Part shown: positions 1 to 5,892 of the stretch, piece after piece | Position numbering within the stretch: the stretch's first letter is position 1 | How the letters are laid out: the number at the start of each line of letters is the position of its first letter | Source of the DNA: an uncultured Eubacterium sp. | GTDB taxonomy: Bacteria; Bacillota; Clostridia; Peptostreptococcales; Anaerovoracaceae | Length of the DNA: 12,092 bases | Assembly (NCBI GenBank): GCA_900551775.1 | Contig: URXI01000108.1 | Coordinates: forward strand, 1-12,092 | Reading direction: 5' to 3' | Notes under the pieces: generated by a model | Seen by the model: the letters and a program-made list of their open reading frames with translations, nothing else | Told to the model about the DNA's origin: nothing | Database searches by the model: none | Position numbers and translations under genes: made by a program

Positions 1-120
1 GCGAGCCTTGGCGCCTGCCGTTACGCAGAATCGGCAAAAAACACTGTTTCTGTTAAGCAGGCGGGGTCCGGAACCGAGCAGATGCGTAACTGGGCCGAGC
101 CTTGGCGCCTGCAGGCAAAA
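1..120. repeat. GC-rich non-coding stretch with a 17-bp direct repeat
   Basis: The 17-mer CGAGCCTTGGCGCCTGC occurs at 2-18 and again at 96-112, a 94-bp offset. Between the copies there is an inverted 8-mer (GTTACGCA at 20-27, TGCGTAAC at 83-90) and a 7-bp inverted pair (CGCCTGC at 12-18, GCAGGCG at 57-63). The second copy runs into the 10-bp palindrome GCCTGCAGGC (107-116). No convincing gene is seen. The open frame from position 8 has no ribosome binding site and would run through the next promoter. It may be the end of a tandem or dispersed intergenic repeat that starts outside the window. Confidence 0.6.
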
Positions 121-136
121 AAATCAAAAATACCTA

Positions 137-164
137 TTGACAAACTGTTATATCTGTATATACT
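137..164 (+). promoter_or_regulatory. Promoter of the GntR-ABC operon
   Basis: A perfect -35 box TTGACA (137-142) is followed by a 16-bp spacer and a -10 box TATACT (159-164). The expected transcription start lies about 7 bases further on, inside the palindrome at 162-177 and about 30 bases upstream of the regulator start codon. No other promoter of similar quality was seen before the ABC genes, so it probably serves all three genes. Confidence 0.8.
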
Positions 165-177
165 GTATATATACAGT
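162..177. promoter_or_regulatory. Palindromic operator, probable YtrA-type GntR binding site
   Basis: ACTGTATATATACAGT is a perfect 16-bp palindrome. It overlaps the end of the -10 box and the expected transcription start. Its core TGTATATATACA fits the TGTA-spacer-TACA form typical of GntR/YtrA operators. A second, partial copy (CTGTATA at 154-160) lies just upstream inside the promoter spacer. The regulator is encoded immediately downstream, so autorepression is the simple reading. The site and its symmetry are seen; the identity of the binding protein is inferred. Confidence 0.75.
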
Positions 178-200
178 GAAACAACAAAGGAGGCCAAACT

Positions 201-578
201 TTGGATATCATTATCAGTAATTCTAGCAGTCAGCCGATCTATGAACAGATCTGCACACAGATCAAGAATCAGATTATTTCAGAAAAGTTGGCAGAAGGGG
301 ACGCGCTTCCGTCAATCAGATCACTGGCAAAGGACTTGAAAATCAGTGTCATTACGACGAAGCGTGCCTATGACGAACTTGAGCAAGAGGGGTTCATATA
401 TACAGTCGCTGGAAAGGGATGCTTTGTAGCAGAAAGAAACGTGGAACTCATCAGAGAGGGGAATCTCAAGAAAATCGAGCTTCTGATGGAAGAGATTTTA
501 GCGCTGGGAGCGTCATGTAACTTGAGCAGTGATGAACTGATTGAGATGTTTCGATTGATGTCTGCGGGCAACGCGTAG
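201..578 (+). CDS. GntR-family transcriptional regulator, YtrA subfamily
   Basis: A 125-residue DNA-binding regulator, the usual length for YtrA-type GntR proteins, which keep the winged helix-turn-helix but have only a short dimerising tail. Residues 9-75 carry the GntR fold: the opening PIYEQI, then LPSIRSLAKDLKIS (the helix-turn-helix), TTKRAYDELEQEGFI and the wing segment VAGKGCFV. The start is TTG at 201: AAAGGAGG (186-193) sits 7 bases upstream, and this start gives the family's normal N-terminus. The next in-frame Met is far inside the protein. It lies in front of an ABC ATPase and permease, as in ytr-type operons, where the regulator represses the transporter until cell-wall-active compounds or other envelope stress appear. 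The inducer is not visible here. Confidence 0.92.
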   Translation: MDIIISNSSSQPIYEQICTQIKNQIISEKLAEGDALPSIRSLAKDLKISVITTKRAYDELEQEGFIYTVAGKGCFVAERNVELIREGNLKKIELLMEEILALGASCNLSSDELIEMFRLMSAGNA

Positions 579-608
579 TCAATCGAGCCAGGGCTCTCAC
601 AGCATAAA

Positions 609-644
609 GTCTGCCATACCGCACCTTTCACTTGCGGGACAGAC
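609..644 (+). other. Possible intercistronic RNA hairpin
   Basis: GTCTG (609-613) can pair with CAGAC (640-644), and inside it CCGCA (619-623) can pair with TGCGG (633-637), with a small internal loop between the stems and a 9-base apical loop. It lies in the 86-base gap between the regulator and the ATPase gene. No T-tract follows, so it does not look like a terminator. The ATPase ribosome binding site (653-657) lies outside it. A role in mRNA processing or differential expression is possible but unproven. Confidence 0.35.
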
Positions 645-664
645 CATCATATGGAGGAATAGTA

Positions 665-1519
665 ATGGGATACGAAAATGCGATAGAACTAAAAAATGTG
701 ACAAAAGAGTTTAAAGGTTTTAAATTGGACAATATCAGTTTTGATTTGCCGAAAGGCTGTATTTTGGGGCTGGTAGGAGAAAACGGAGCTGGGAAAAGCA
801 CAACGATTAACTTGATTATGAACTCCTTGAAGAAAGATAGCGGAGAGATTTCCGTCATGGGAGTTGACAACGATTCCGGAGATTTTGCAGAACTGAAAGA
901 GGATATCGGGGTAGTCCTGGACGAAGCTTATTTTCCTATGGTCATCAACGCTGAAGTAGTCAACAAGATGATGAAAGCGACCTTTACCAGATGGGATGAA
1001 GAAGTATTCTTTGGCTATATACACAGGTTTGATCTTCCGCAGAAAAAACCGTTTAAGGAGTTTTCCAGGGGGATGAAGATGAAGCTTGCGATCGCAGTGG
1101 CACTGTCTCACGATCCAAAGCTTTTAGTCCTGGATGAAGCGACCAGCGGACTGGATCCCATCGTGAGAGATGAAATCCTTGAAATCTTTTACGATTTTAC
1201 GAGAGATCCAGAACATTCCGTTCTGATTTCCTCACATATTCTCAGCGATTTAGAGAAACTCTGTGATTATGTGGCATTTATTCATAAAGGAAAGCTGTTG
1301 TTTTGCGAGGGAAAAGACGAATTGCTGGAGAAATACGGTGTCATCAGGTGTTCCAGAAGCCAGCTGGCAGATATTCCGTCGGGGGCGGTCAAAGGCAAGC
1401 GGATTAGTGACTATGGCGCTGAGTGCCTGGTCGAAAGAAACCTGGTTTCAAACTCCTTCAACATTGAAAAGGCAAGCGTTGAAGACATAATTTTATATAT
1501 GGTGAAAGGGGATAAATAA
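665..1519 (+). CDS. ABC transporter ATP-binding protein (YtrB/BcrA-like)
   Basis: A 284-residue cytoplasmic ATPase subunit that should power the permease encoded next to it. Motifs (numbered from the chosen start): Walker A GENGAGKST at 38-46, signature segment FSRGMKMK at 133-140, Walker B LLVLDEATSGLDP from 153, and the H-loop SSH with His191. The signature is SRGMK rather than LSGGQ, and the Q-loop position reads VVLDEAYFP without the glutamine; both are common in the YtrB/BcrA-type exporters. The ATG at 665 is preferred over an in-frame TTG at 632 because GGAGG (653-657) lies 7 bases before it and MGYENAIELKN begins the fold. The C-terminal 65 residues form the variable tail usual for this group. 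The substrate is unknown; an envelope-stress or antimicrobial-peptide role is inferred from the YtrA-type regulator. Confidence 0.93.
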   Translation: MGYENAIELKNVTKEFKGFKLDNISFDLPKGCILGLVGENGAGKSTTINLIMNSLKKDSGEISVMGVDNDSGDFAELKEDIGVVLDEAYFPMVINAEVVNKMMKATFTRWDEEVFFGYIHRFDLPQKKPFKEFSRGMKMKLAIAVALSHDPKLLVLDEATSGLDPIVRDEILEIFYDFTRDPEHSVLISSHILSDLEKLCDYVAFIHKGKLLFCEGKDELLEKYGVIRCSRSQLADIPSGAVKGKRISDYGAECLVERNLVSNSFNIEKASVEDIILYMVKGDK

Positions 1520-1520
1520 A

Positions 1521-2132
1521 ATGAGAGGACTTGTATTGAAAGATTCCTATGTACTGCTGAAGCAAATGAAGCTGTTTGGCGTATTGATGCTGATTATGGC
1601 GATGATACCGAACACTTTTACAAGGGGGTTTGCAATCATGTACGCGTCAATGCTGCCAATTACGGCTATGGCCTTTGATGAGCAGGCGAAATGGGATTAT
1701 TACGCAAATATGATGCCGTACAAAAAAAGGGATATAGCTTTGTCTAAATACGTCATCGGCATGGCGTTCACATTGGTGGTCTGTGTGGTTGAAGTGGTCG
1801 CCATTATCGTGACGGCGGCTGTCAAAAATCAATCGTCGGTGCTTATGCAGGAGGAGTTGATGGTTGTGCCTCTTGTAGCCGCTGCAGCCATGATCCTTAT
1901 GTCTGTCAATCTCCCCATTATCATGAAAATGGGTGCGGAGCGGGGACGGATGGTGTATATCCTGCTTACTGTCTTTGTTGCAGTAGCCGTGGTAGGATCC
2001 GTAGAAGTTGACAGCCCCCTTTGGCAGATGGACGAGAATCTGCTCATGATAGGGCTTATGGCGATTGCCATTGCAGCGCTATTGATATCCATGGCGATTT
2101 CTGTCAAAGTATACAACAACAAACGCTACTAG
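1521..2132 (+). CDS. ABC-2 type transporter permease
   Basis: A 203-residue integral membrane protein starting one base after the ATPase stop codon, so the two are almost certainly co-translated partners. About six membrane segments can be drawn (roughly residues 16-32, 36-52, 77-100, 114-136, 143-162 and 173-194). After the second segment comes WDYYANMMPYKKRDIALSKY, which fits the 'W..y..slP.sr.eiv.sKY' segment typical of the ABC2_membrane_5 permease family found in ytr-type operons. The start ATG at 1521 has a purine-rich GGGG stretch (1508-1511) upstream. It is a half-size permease and presumably dimerises. The transported compound cannot be read from the sequence. Confidence 0.85.
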   Translation: MRGLVLKDSYVLLKQMKLFGVLMLIMAMIPNTFTRGFAIMYASMLPITAMAFDEQAKWDYYANMMPYKKRDIALSKYVIGMAFTLVVCVVEVVAIIVTAAVKNQSSVLMQEELMVVPLVAAAAMILMSVNLPIIMKMGAERGRMVYILLTVFVAVAVVGSVEVDSPLWQMDENLLMIGLMAIAIAALLISMAISVKVYNNKRY

Positions 2133-2149
2133 TTCCATCTTCCGTTATC

Positions 2150-2171
2150 AAAGACCCTCCGGGGTCTTTTT
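2150..2171 (+). terminator. Intrinsic terminator of the GntR-ABC operon
   Basis: AAAGACCC (2150-2157) pairs perfectly with GGGTCTTT (2162-2169) around a four-base loop, TCCG, and a run of five T (2167-2171) ends the structure. It lies 18 bases after the permease stop codon and separates this operon from the two-component operon. Confidence 0.9.
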
Positions 2172-2173
2172 GT

Positions 2174-2192
2174 AATTCTTAAAAATTCTTAA
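2174..2192 (+). promoter_or_regulatory. Tandem half-sites, candidate response-regulator binding box
   Basis: The 9-mer AATTCTTAA occurs at 2174-2182 and again at 2184-2192, a 10-bp offset, with a third partial copy AATTCTCA beginning at 2191. Direct half-sites one helical turn apart are how OmpR/PhoB-family regulators usually bind as head-to-tail dimers. The box lies about 14 bases upstream of the presumed -35 region of the response-regulator gene, so autoactivation is plausible. The repeats are seen; the bound protein is inferred. Confidence 0.55.
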
Positions 2193-2205
2193 TTCTCACG
2201 ATATC

Positions 2206-2236
2206 TATATATTTTTTCAGTGATACGGTATAAAAT
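2206..2236 (+). promoter_or_regulatory. Probable promoter of the two-component/acylation operon
   Basis: A good -10 element, TATAAAAT (2229-2236), lies 34 bases upstream of the response-regulator start. At 17 bases upstream of it the -35 position reads TATATA (2206-2211), a poor match to TTGACA. A good -10 with a weak -35 and tandem half-sites just upstream is what an activator-dependent promoter would look like. Confidence 0.5.
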
Positions 2237-2269
2237 GTATGTGCAAGAGGGAAGAGAAAGGACATTTTT

Positions 2270-2968
2270 ATGGAACAGAACAGAATTTTAATTGTTGATG
2301 ATGACCCCAATATCAGAGAGGTCTTGTCAGTTTTGCTAGGAAGCGAAGGCTATTCTGTGGACCAGGCGGAAGATGGAGAACAAGCCCTTAAAAAAGTAAA
2401 TAAAGACAAAAATATAGACTTAGTAATATTGGATATTATGATGCCTGGGATGTCAGGTGTAGAGGTCTGCGCATACATCAGAAAGAAGTCTCCCGTCCCG
2501 GTGCTTTTCCTGACAGCAAAGTCACAGGATCAGGACAAGGTAGAAGCCTATACCGAAGGAGGAGACGACTATTTAGTCAAGCCGTTCTCACAGACGGAAC
2601 TGCTGATGAAGGTCAAATCTTTGCTGCGCCGTTACAAGGAATATCAGGGGAAATCGGCGCCAAAGGCTAAGCCGACCATCGGGGGCAATATTTCCATCGA
2701 TACAAAGTCCAGATCCGCACTGAAAGGCGATAGGAAGATCGCTTTGACGGACAAAGAATTCGATATTTTGCAGTTCTTTATGGAGCACATCGGGGAAATT
2801 GTAGAGAACAAGGATCTTTACGAGGGTGTCTGGGGAGAGAAGTATCTCCCTTCCGCAGGAAACACCATCATGGTACACGTGCTGAACCTGAGAAAGAAAC
2901 TGGAAGAAGACGTGAACAATCCGAAGATTATCAAAACCGTATGGGGAAAGGGGTATAAGGTTGAATAG
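2270..2968 (+). CDS. Response regulator, OmpR/PhoB family (VanR-like)
   Basis: A 232-residue two-component response regulator. The receiver domain (1-122) shows the acidic pocket IVDDDP (Asp10-Asp12), the phospho-acceptor Asp55 in LVILDIMMPG, Thr82 and the conserved Lys104 in KPF. After a linker, the winged-helix output domain (about 138-232) has LTDKEFDILQFF, the recognition region TIMVHVLNLRKKLE and the terminal WGKGYKVE wing. All residues needed for phosphotransfer are present. The start ATG at 2270 follows GAAAGGA (2256-2262). The kinase gene begins inside its last 8 bases, so the pair is translationally coupled. Four envelope genes follow without a recognisable break, which makes them its most likely targets together with its own promoter. 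Confidence 0.95.
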   Translation: MEQNRILIVDDDPNIREVLSVLLGSEGYSVDQAEDGEQALKKVNKDKNIDLVILDIMMPGMSGVEVCAYIRKKSPVPVLFLTAKSQDQDKVEAYTEGGDDYLVKPFSQTELLMKVKSLLRRYKEYQGKSAPKAKPTIGGNISIDTKSRSALKGDRKIALTDKEFDILQFFMEHIGEIVENKDLYEGVWGEKYLPSAGNTIMVHVLNLRKKLEEDVNNPKIIKTVWGKGYKVE

Positions 2969-4397
2969 AAAAAAACGATTTATTTCTCTCAATCTCAAGA
3001 TGACCGTAGCGATTCTGGCAGGCATCGTATTGGCATTCTGCATGTATCTCTTCTGCACGTGGTTTGAAACGCATATTACCAATACTTATTATACCAGCGA
3101 TAAGGCGGTAGAAAAAAACGTGGGGGCTGTTTATGACAGCCTGGAAAGCTACATCAAAAAATACAACGTCGAAGCCACGGACCGAGACGCTCTGACCAAT
3201 TGGCTGAACGAACAGAAGTATACTTACTTCTTTATATACAATGACGAAACCAATGTTTTTGAGAAAGGCTGGTGGGGCAGTTCCAATTCGGATAATCAGA
3301 ATGATCCCCTTGCAAATGAAGACGCACCGATAAATAATGATTTAAGCAGCAGCGATATCAAAGGCGACATGGTGACAGAGGATACGTTTCTGACAGATGC
3401 CAAAAACCGAATTATTGAGTTTGCAGACGGCAGATATTACGTCTTTATAGACGTGTATAAGGAGCAGCATTTTCATGAGATTATGGTCCTGGTGACCGTG
3501 GTGCTCTGTTTTCTCACTTTATTGGCAACAATTCTGATCTACAACAAGAGGACACTGAACCGTATCATTACATTAGCATCTGAAGTACAGCAGGTCAGTG
3601 ATGGAAAGCTGGACTACGAAATTCACTCCTTCCACAATGATGAAATTGGCACGTTGTCTACGAGTGTGGATAATATGAGAAACTCCATCATTCAAAAACA
3701 TCAGAACGAAAAAGAAGCCTGGGAGGCAAATACGCAGCTGATTACGGCCATGTCCCACGATATCAGAACGCCCCTCACATCCATGATCGGCTATCTTGAT
3801 ATTATCGAAGGAAAGAAATACAAATCACAGGAGGAACTGGACAAATATATCTCTTCCTGCAGGGATAAGTCTTTTCAGTTGAAGGATCTATCGGATAAAT
3901 TGTTTCAGTATTTTCTGGTCTTCGGCAATCAGGGCAGTGACAGAACCCTGGAGAGCTATGATGCCGGCATCCTGTTCCAGCAGCTGCTGGCAGAGCACTG
4001 TGCAGAGGCAATCAGCTACGAGTACCGGGTAGACTTCCAATATACGATACCGGAGGAAGTCAATGTGATGACAGATATATCCGGCCTGCGGAGACTCTTC
4101 GACAATGTATTCTCTAACATTATGAAATACGGCGACAAAAGAGAAGACATTCGCGTGGAAGCCGCGCTCAACGGGACAATTGTCAAAATTGTCGTTGAAA
4201 ATCATATTCTGGAGCAGGCGAAGAAGGTCGAGAGCACGCGCATCGGCTTGAAGACCTGTGAACGAATCTGCAGCGATTTGCAGGGAACATTCCGCTATAC
4301 GGAGGATGAACATATCTTTACGGTAGAGGTCACTTTTCCCATAGCGATAGAAACAAAAGACAACATTGAAGTAAGGAAAGAAAGAGAGGACCAATAA
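2961..4397 (+). CDS. Membrane sensor histidine kinase, HAMP-HisKA-HATPase, with reduced ATP lid
   Basis: A 478-residue sensor kinase, cognate to the upstream response regulator. The order is: membrane segment at 14-34, an extracytoplasmic sensor region of about 135 residues (35-173) with an Asn/Asp/Ser-rich stretch near 107-132, a second membrane segment at 174-194, HAMP at about 195-248, HisKA with phospho-acceptor His266 in SHDIRTPLT, then the ATPase domain with N-box residues Asn382 and Asn386 in DNVFSNIMKYG. The ATPase end is unusual. Where DxGxG and an F-box are expected, the sequence reads VVENHILEQ and goes straight to STRIGLKTCERI, leaving about 14 residues between the G1 and G2 positions. 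Similar endings occur in some clostridial kinases, so it is probably active. The TTG start at 2961 overlaps the upstream stop by 8 bases and has a GGGG site 7 bases upstream. The signal is unknown. Confidence 0.92.
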   Translation: MNRKKRFISLNLKMTVAILAGIVLAFCMYLFCTWFETHITNTYYTSDKAVEKNVGAVYDSLESYIKKYNVEATDRDALTNWLNEQKYTYFFIYNDETNVFEKGWWGSSNSDNQNDPLANEDAPINNDLSSSDIKGDMVTEDTFLTDAKNRIIEFADGRYYVFIDVYKEQHFHEIMVLVTVVLCFLTLLATILIYNKRTLNRIITLASEVQQVSDGKLDYEIHSFHNDEIGTLSTSVDNMRNSIIQKHQNEKEAWEANTQLITAMSHDIRTPLTSMIGYLDIIEGKKYKSQEELDKYISSCRDKSFQLKDLSDKLFQYFLVFGNQGSDRTLESYDAGILFQQLLAEHCAEAISYEYRVDFQYTIPEEVNVMTDISGLRRLFDNVFSNIMKYGDKREDIRVEAALNGTIVKIVVENHILEQAKKVESTRIGLKTCERICSDLQGTFRYTEDEHIFTVEVTFPIAIETKDNIEVRKEREDQ

Positions 4398-4883
4398 TTG
4401 AAGAAGAAGGTATTTGTTCTTGCAGTGACGGCTGCTTTACTGCTGGCATTGACTGCCTGTGGAAATCAGAATGATTCTGTAAAGTGCGTGAAGGCGGTGG
4501 AAGCGGCTTTGGAAAAGGTCGAGTCCGCAGACGTCGATACGACAGTCAACTATGATGAAGATGCATATGGCGAGAATTTTGAGAGACTATATAATTTTCC
4601 AATGGATCAAGTTGACGACGGCGTCATCGCTTATGCCGCCAGCGGAGGCAGTGCTGATGAAATTTCGGCTGTCCACGTAGCAGACAGCAATGACGTTAGC
4701 AGTGTGAAGAAATATATGGAAGCCAGGTTGGAGAAGCGGTTACAGGATTTCCAGAATTATAAGCCGGAGGAAGTCTCTAAGATCGAAAACGGCAAAGTCG
4801 TCGTGCAGCAGCAATATGTAATACTAGTTATTTCAAACAAAAGTGACGACATCGTTACTGCAATGAGAGAGGTATTGAGTTAA
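4398..4883 (+). CDS. DUF4358-like lipoprotein
   Basis: A 161-residue predicted lipoprotein. The N-terminus MKKK plus a hydrophobic core ends in the lipobox LTAC, so Cys21 should be lipidated after cleavage and the protein anchored on the outer face of the membrane. The mature part has features I associate with DUF4358: a YNFPMDQVDDGVIAYAASGGSADEISAVHVAD core, an amphipathic helix with VKKYMEARLEKRLQDFQNY, and a terminal VVQQQYVILVISN strand. I recognised the family by pattern, not by search. The TTG start directly follows the kinase TAA stop, with AGAGAGGA (4383-4390) 7 bases upstream; the next Met would lose the signal peptide. The biochemical role of the family is unknown. Its place between a sensor kinase and O-acylation genes suggests an envelope accessory or sensing role. 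Confidence 0.8.
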   Translation: MKKKVFVLAVTAALLLALTACGNQNDSVKCVKAVEAALEKVESADVDTTVNYDEDAYGENFERLYNFPMDQVDDGVIAYAASGGSADEISAVHVADSNDVSSVKKYMEARLEKRLQDFQNYKPEEVSKIENGKVVVQQQYVILVISNKSDDIVTAMREVLS

Positions 4884-4896
4884 AAGGGAGCAGGAT

Positions 4897-5892
4897 ATGG
4901 AGAAGAAGAGCAAGGTATTTATCATCGTTTGTATTGCAATGCAATTGATTTTGATCGTGGGGGTAGCCGCTTTGTTTATACAGAACACAAAACTGGCAGA
5001 AACCGTAAAACAGTATGTGGCATCCAATGGAGATATCCACGATATCTACGACGACAGCGCAGTGGTAGAGGCCTATCAATCAGGCAAAGAGGATGGACTC
5101 GATGAACAGGACAAATACGTTTTGAAAAAAGCCAAGGAGGTCATCAAAGAAAATATCAAAGACGGCATGACGGACTATGAAAAAGAAAAAGCGATCTACG
5201 ACTGGCAGGTAGCGTATGTGGCTTATAACGATCAAAATCTGGCGCCGATTTCAGCAGGTGATCAATACAGCCACTTGCCTTATGGCGTTCTCAAATATCA
5301 CCAGGCGATCTGTGTAGGAAATGCGACAACCTTCAAACTGTTTATGGATCTGCTGGGCATCGAAAACCAAATCATCCATTCTACGGAAGACGGAGAACAT
5401 GCTTGGAATTTAGTAAAGCTGGACGGGGACTGGTATCACAGTGACGTGACCTTTGACGGAGGAGCCAACGGAAAGCCGGCCTACACCAGTTTTAATGTGC
5501 CTGACAGTGTGAAGGATGATGGAAGCTATCCATGGAATCACGAGGTGATTCCGGCAGCCGATGGCACGAAATATTGTTATCTTGCCAATGAAGCAAAAGA
5601 ATTGAAGGACATTTATGCACTGCCAAAATACATAAAACAGCAACTGGACAAAGGTTCGAAAACGATCACCTTCACATTGAAAGATTCTACAGGCTATACC
5701 CAGAGTGTGGCTGATTATATCACGTCGGCTCTTGCTACCGGGGACGGGGACATGTATACGAATCCGACACTGCCCATTGGCTCTAAAAACGTCTATGTGA
5801 TTTCAGTAGAGAACTACGACGATCAGAATGCCGATGAGGCGAGTCAGAAAATCATAAAGAAACTACAGGAGATTATCGATGGTCTTCAGTAG
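4897..5892 (+). CDS. Membrane-anchored transglutaminase-like protein
   Basis: A 331-residue protein with one N-terminal membrane segment (about 7-29) and no signal-peptidase site that I can see, so it is probably anchored with the rest outside. The transglutaminase/protease-like core spans about 75-190. The pieces match the family: EKEKAIYDWQVAYVAY, then HQAICVGNATTFKLFMDLLGI with nucleophile Cys139, EHAWNLVKLDGDWYHSDVTFD with His168 and Asp183. The triad is intact, so an enzyme (peptide hydrolysis, crosslinking or acyl transfer) is plausible. About 90 further residues (241-331) form a separate segment with alternating strands and a final helix, which I do not recognise. It starts 13 bases after the lipoprotein gene (GGGAG at 4886-4890), and its last 14 bases overlap the MBOAT gene. 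Its substrate is unknown. Confidence 0.88.
   Translation: MEKKSKVFIIVCIAMQLILIVGVAALFIQNTKLAETVKQYVASNGDIHDIYDDSAVVEAYQSGKEDGLDEQDKYVLKKAKEVIKENIKDGMTDYEKEKAIYDWQVAYVAYNDQNLAPISAGDQYSHLPYGVLKYHQAICVGNATTFKLFMDLLGIENQIIHSTEDGEHAWNLVKLDGDWYHSDVTFDGGANGKPAYTSFNVPDSVKDDGSYPWNHEVIPAADGTKYCYLANEAKELKDIYALPKYIKQQLDKGSKTITFTLKDSTGYTQSVADYITSALATGDGDMYTNPTLPIGSKNVYVISVENYDDQNADEASQKIIKKLQEIIDGLQ

Noticed and set aside
1..120. CRISPR array or attachment site at the left edge
   Set aside because: There are only two repeat copies with no regular spacers, and no integrase, tRNA gene or cas gene nearby.
8..220. Open frame of 70 codons at the left edge
   Set aside because: It runs through the repeat, the promoter and the operator, has no ribosome binding site, and its product is not protein-like.
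585..596. GAGCC-AG-GGCTC palindrome after the GntR gene as a terminator
   Set aside because: The loop would be only two bases and no T-tract follows, so transcription into the ABC genes should continue.
632..664. Upstream TTG start for the ABC ATPase
   Set aside because: The strong GGAGG at 653-657 would lie inside the coding part; the ATG at 665 has correct spacing and gives the normal N-terminus.
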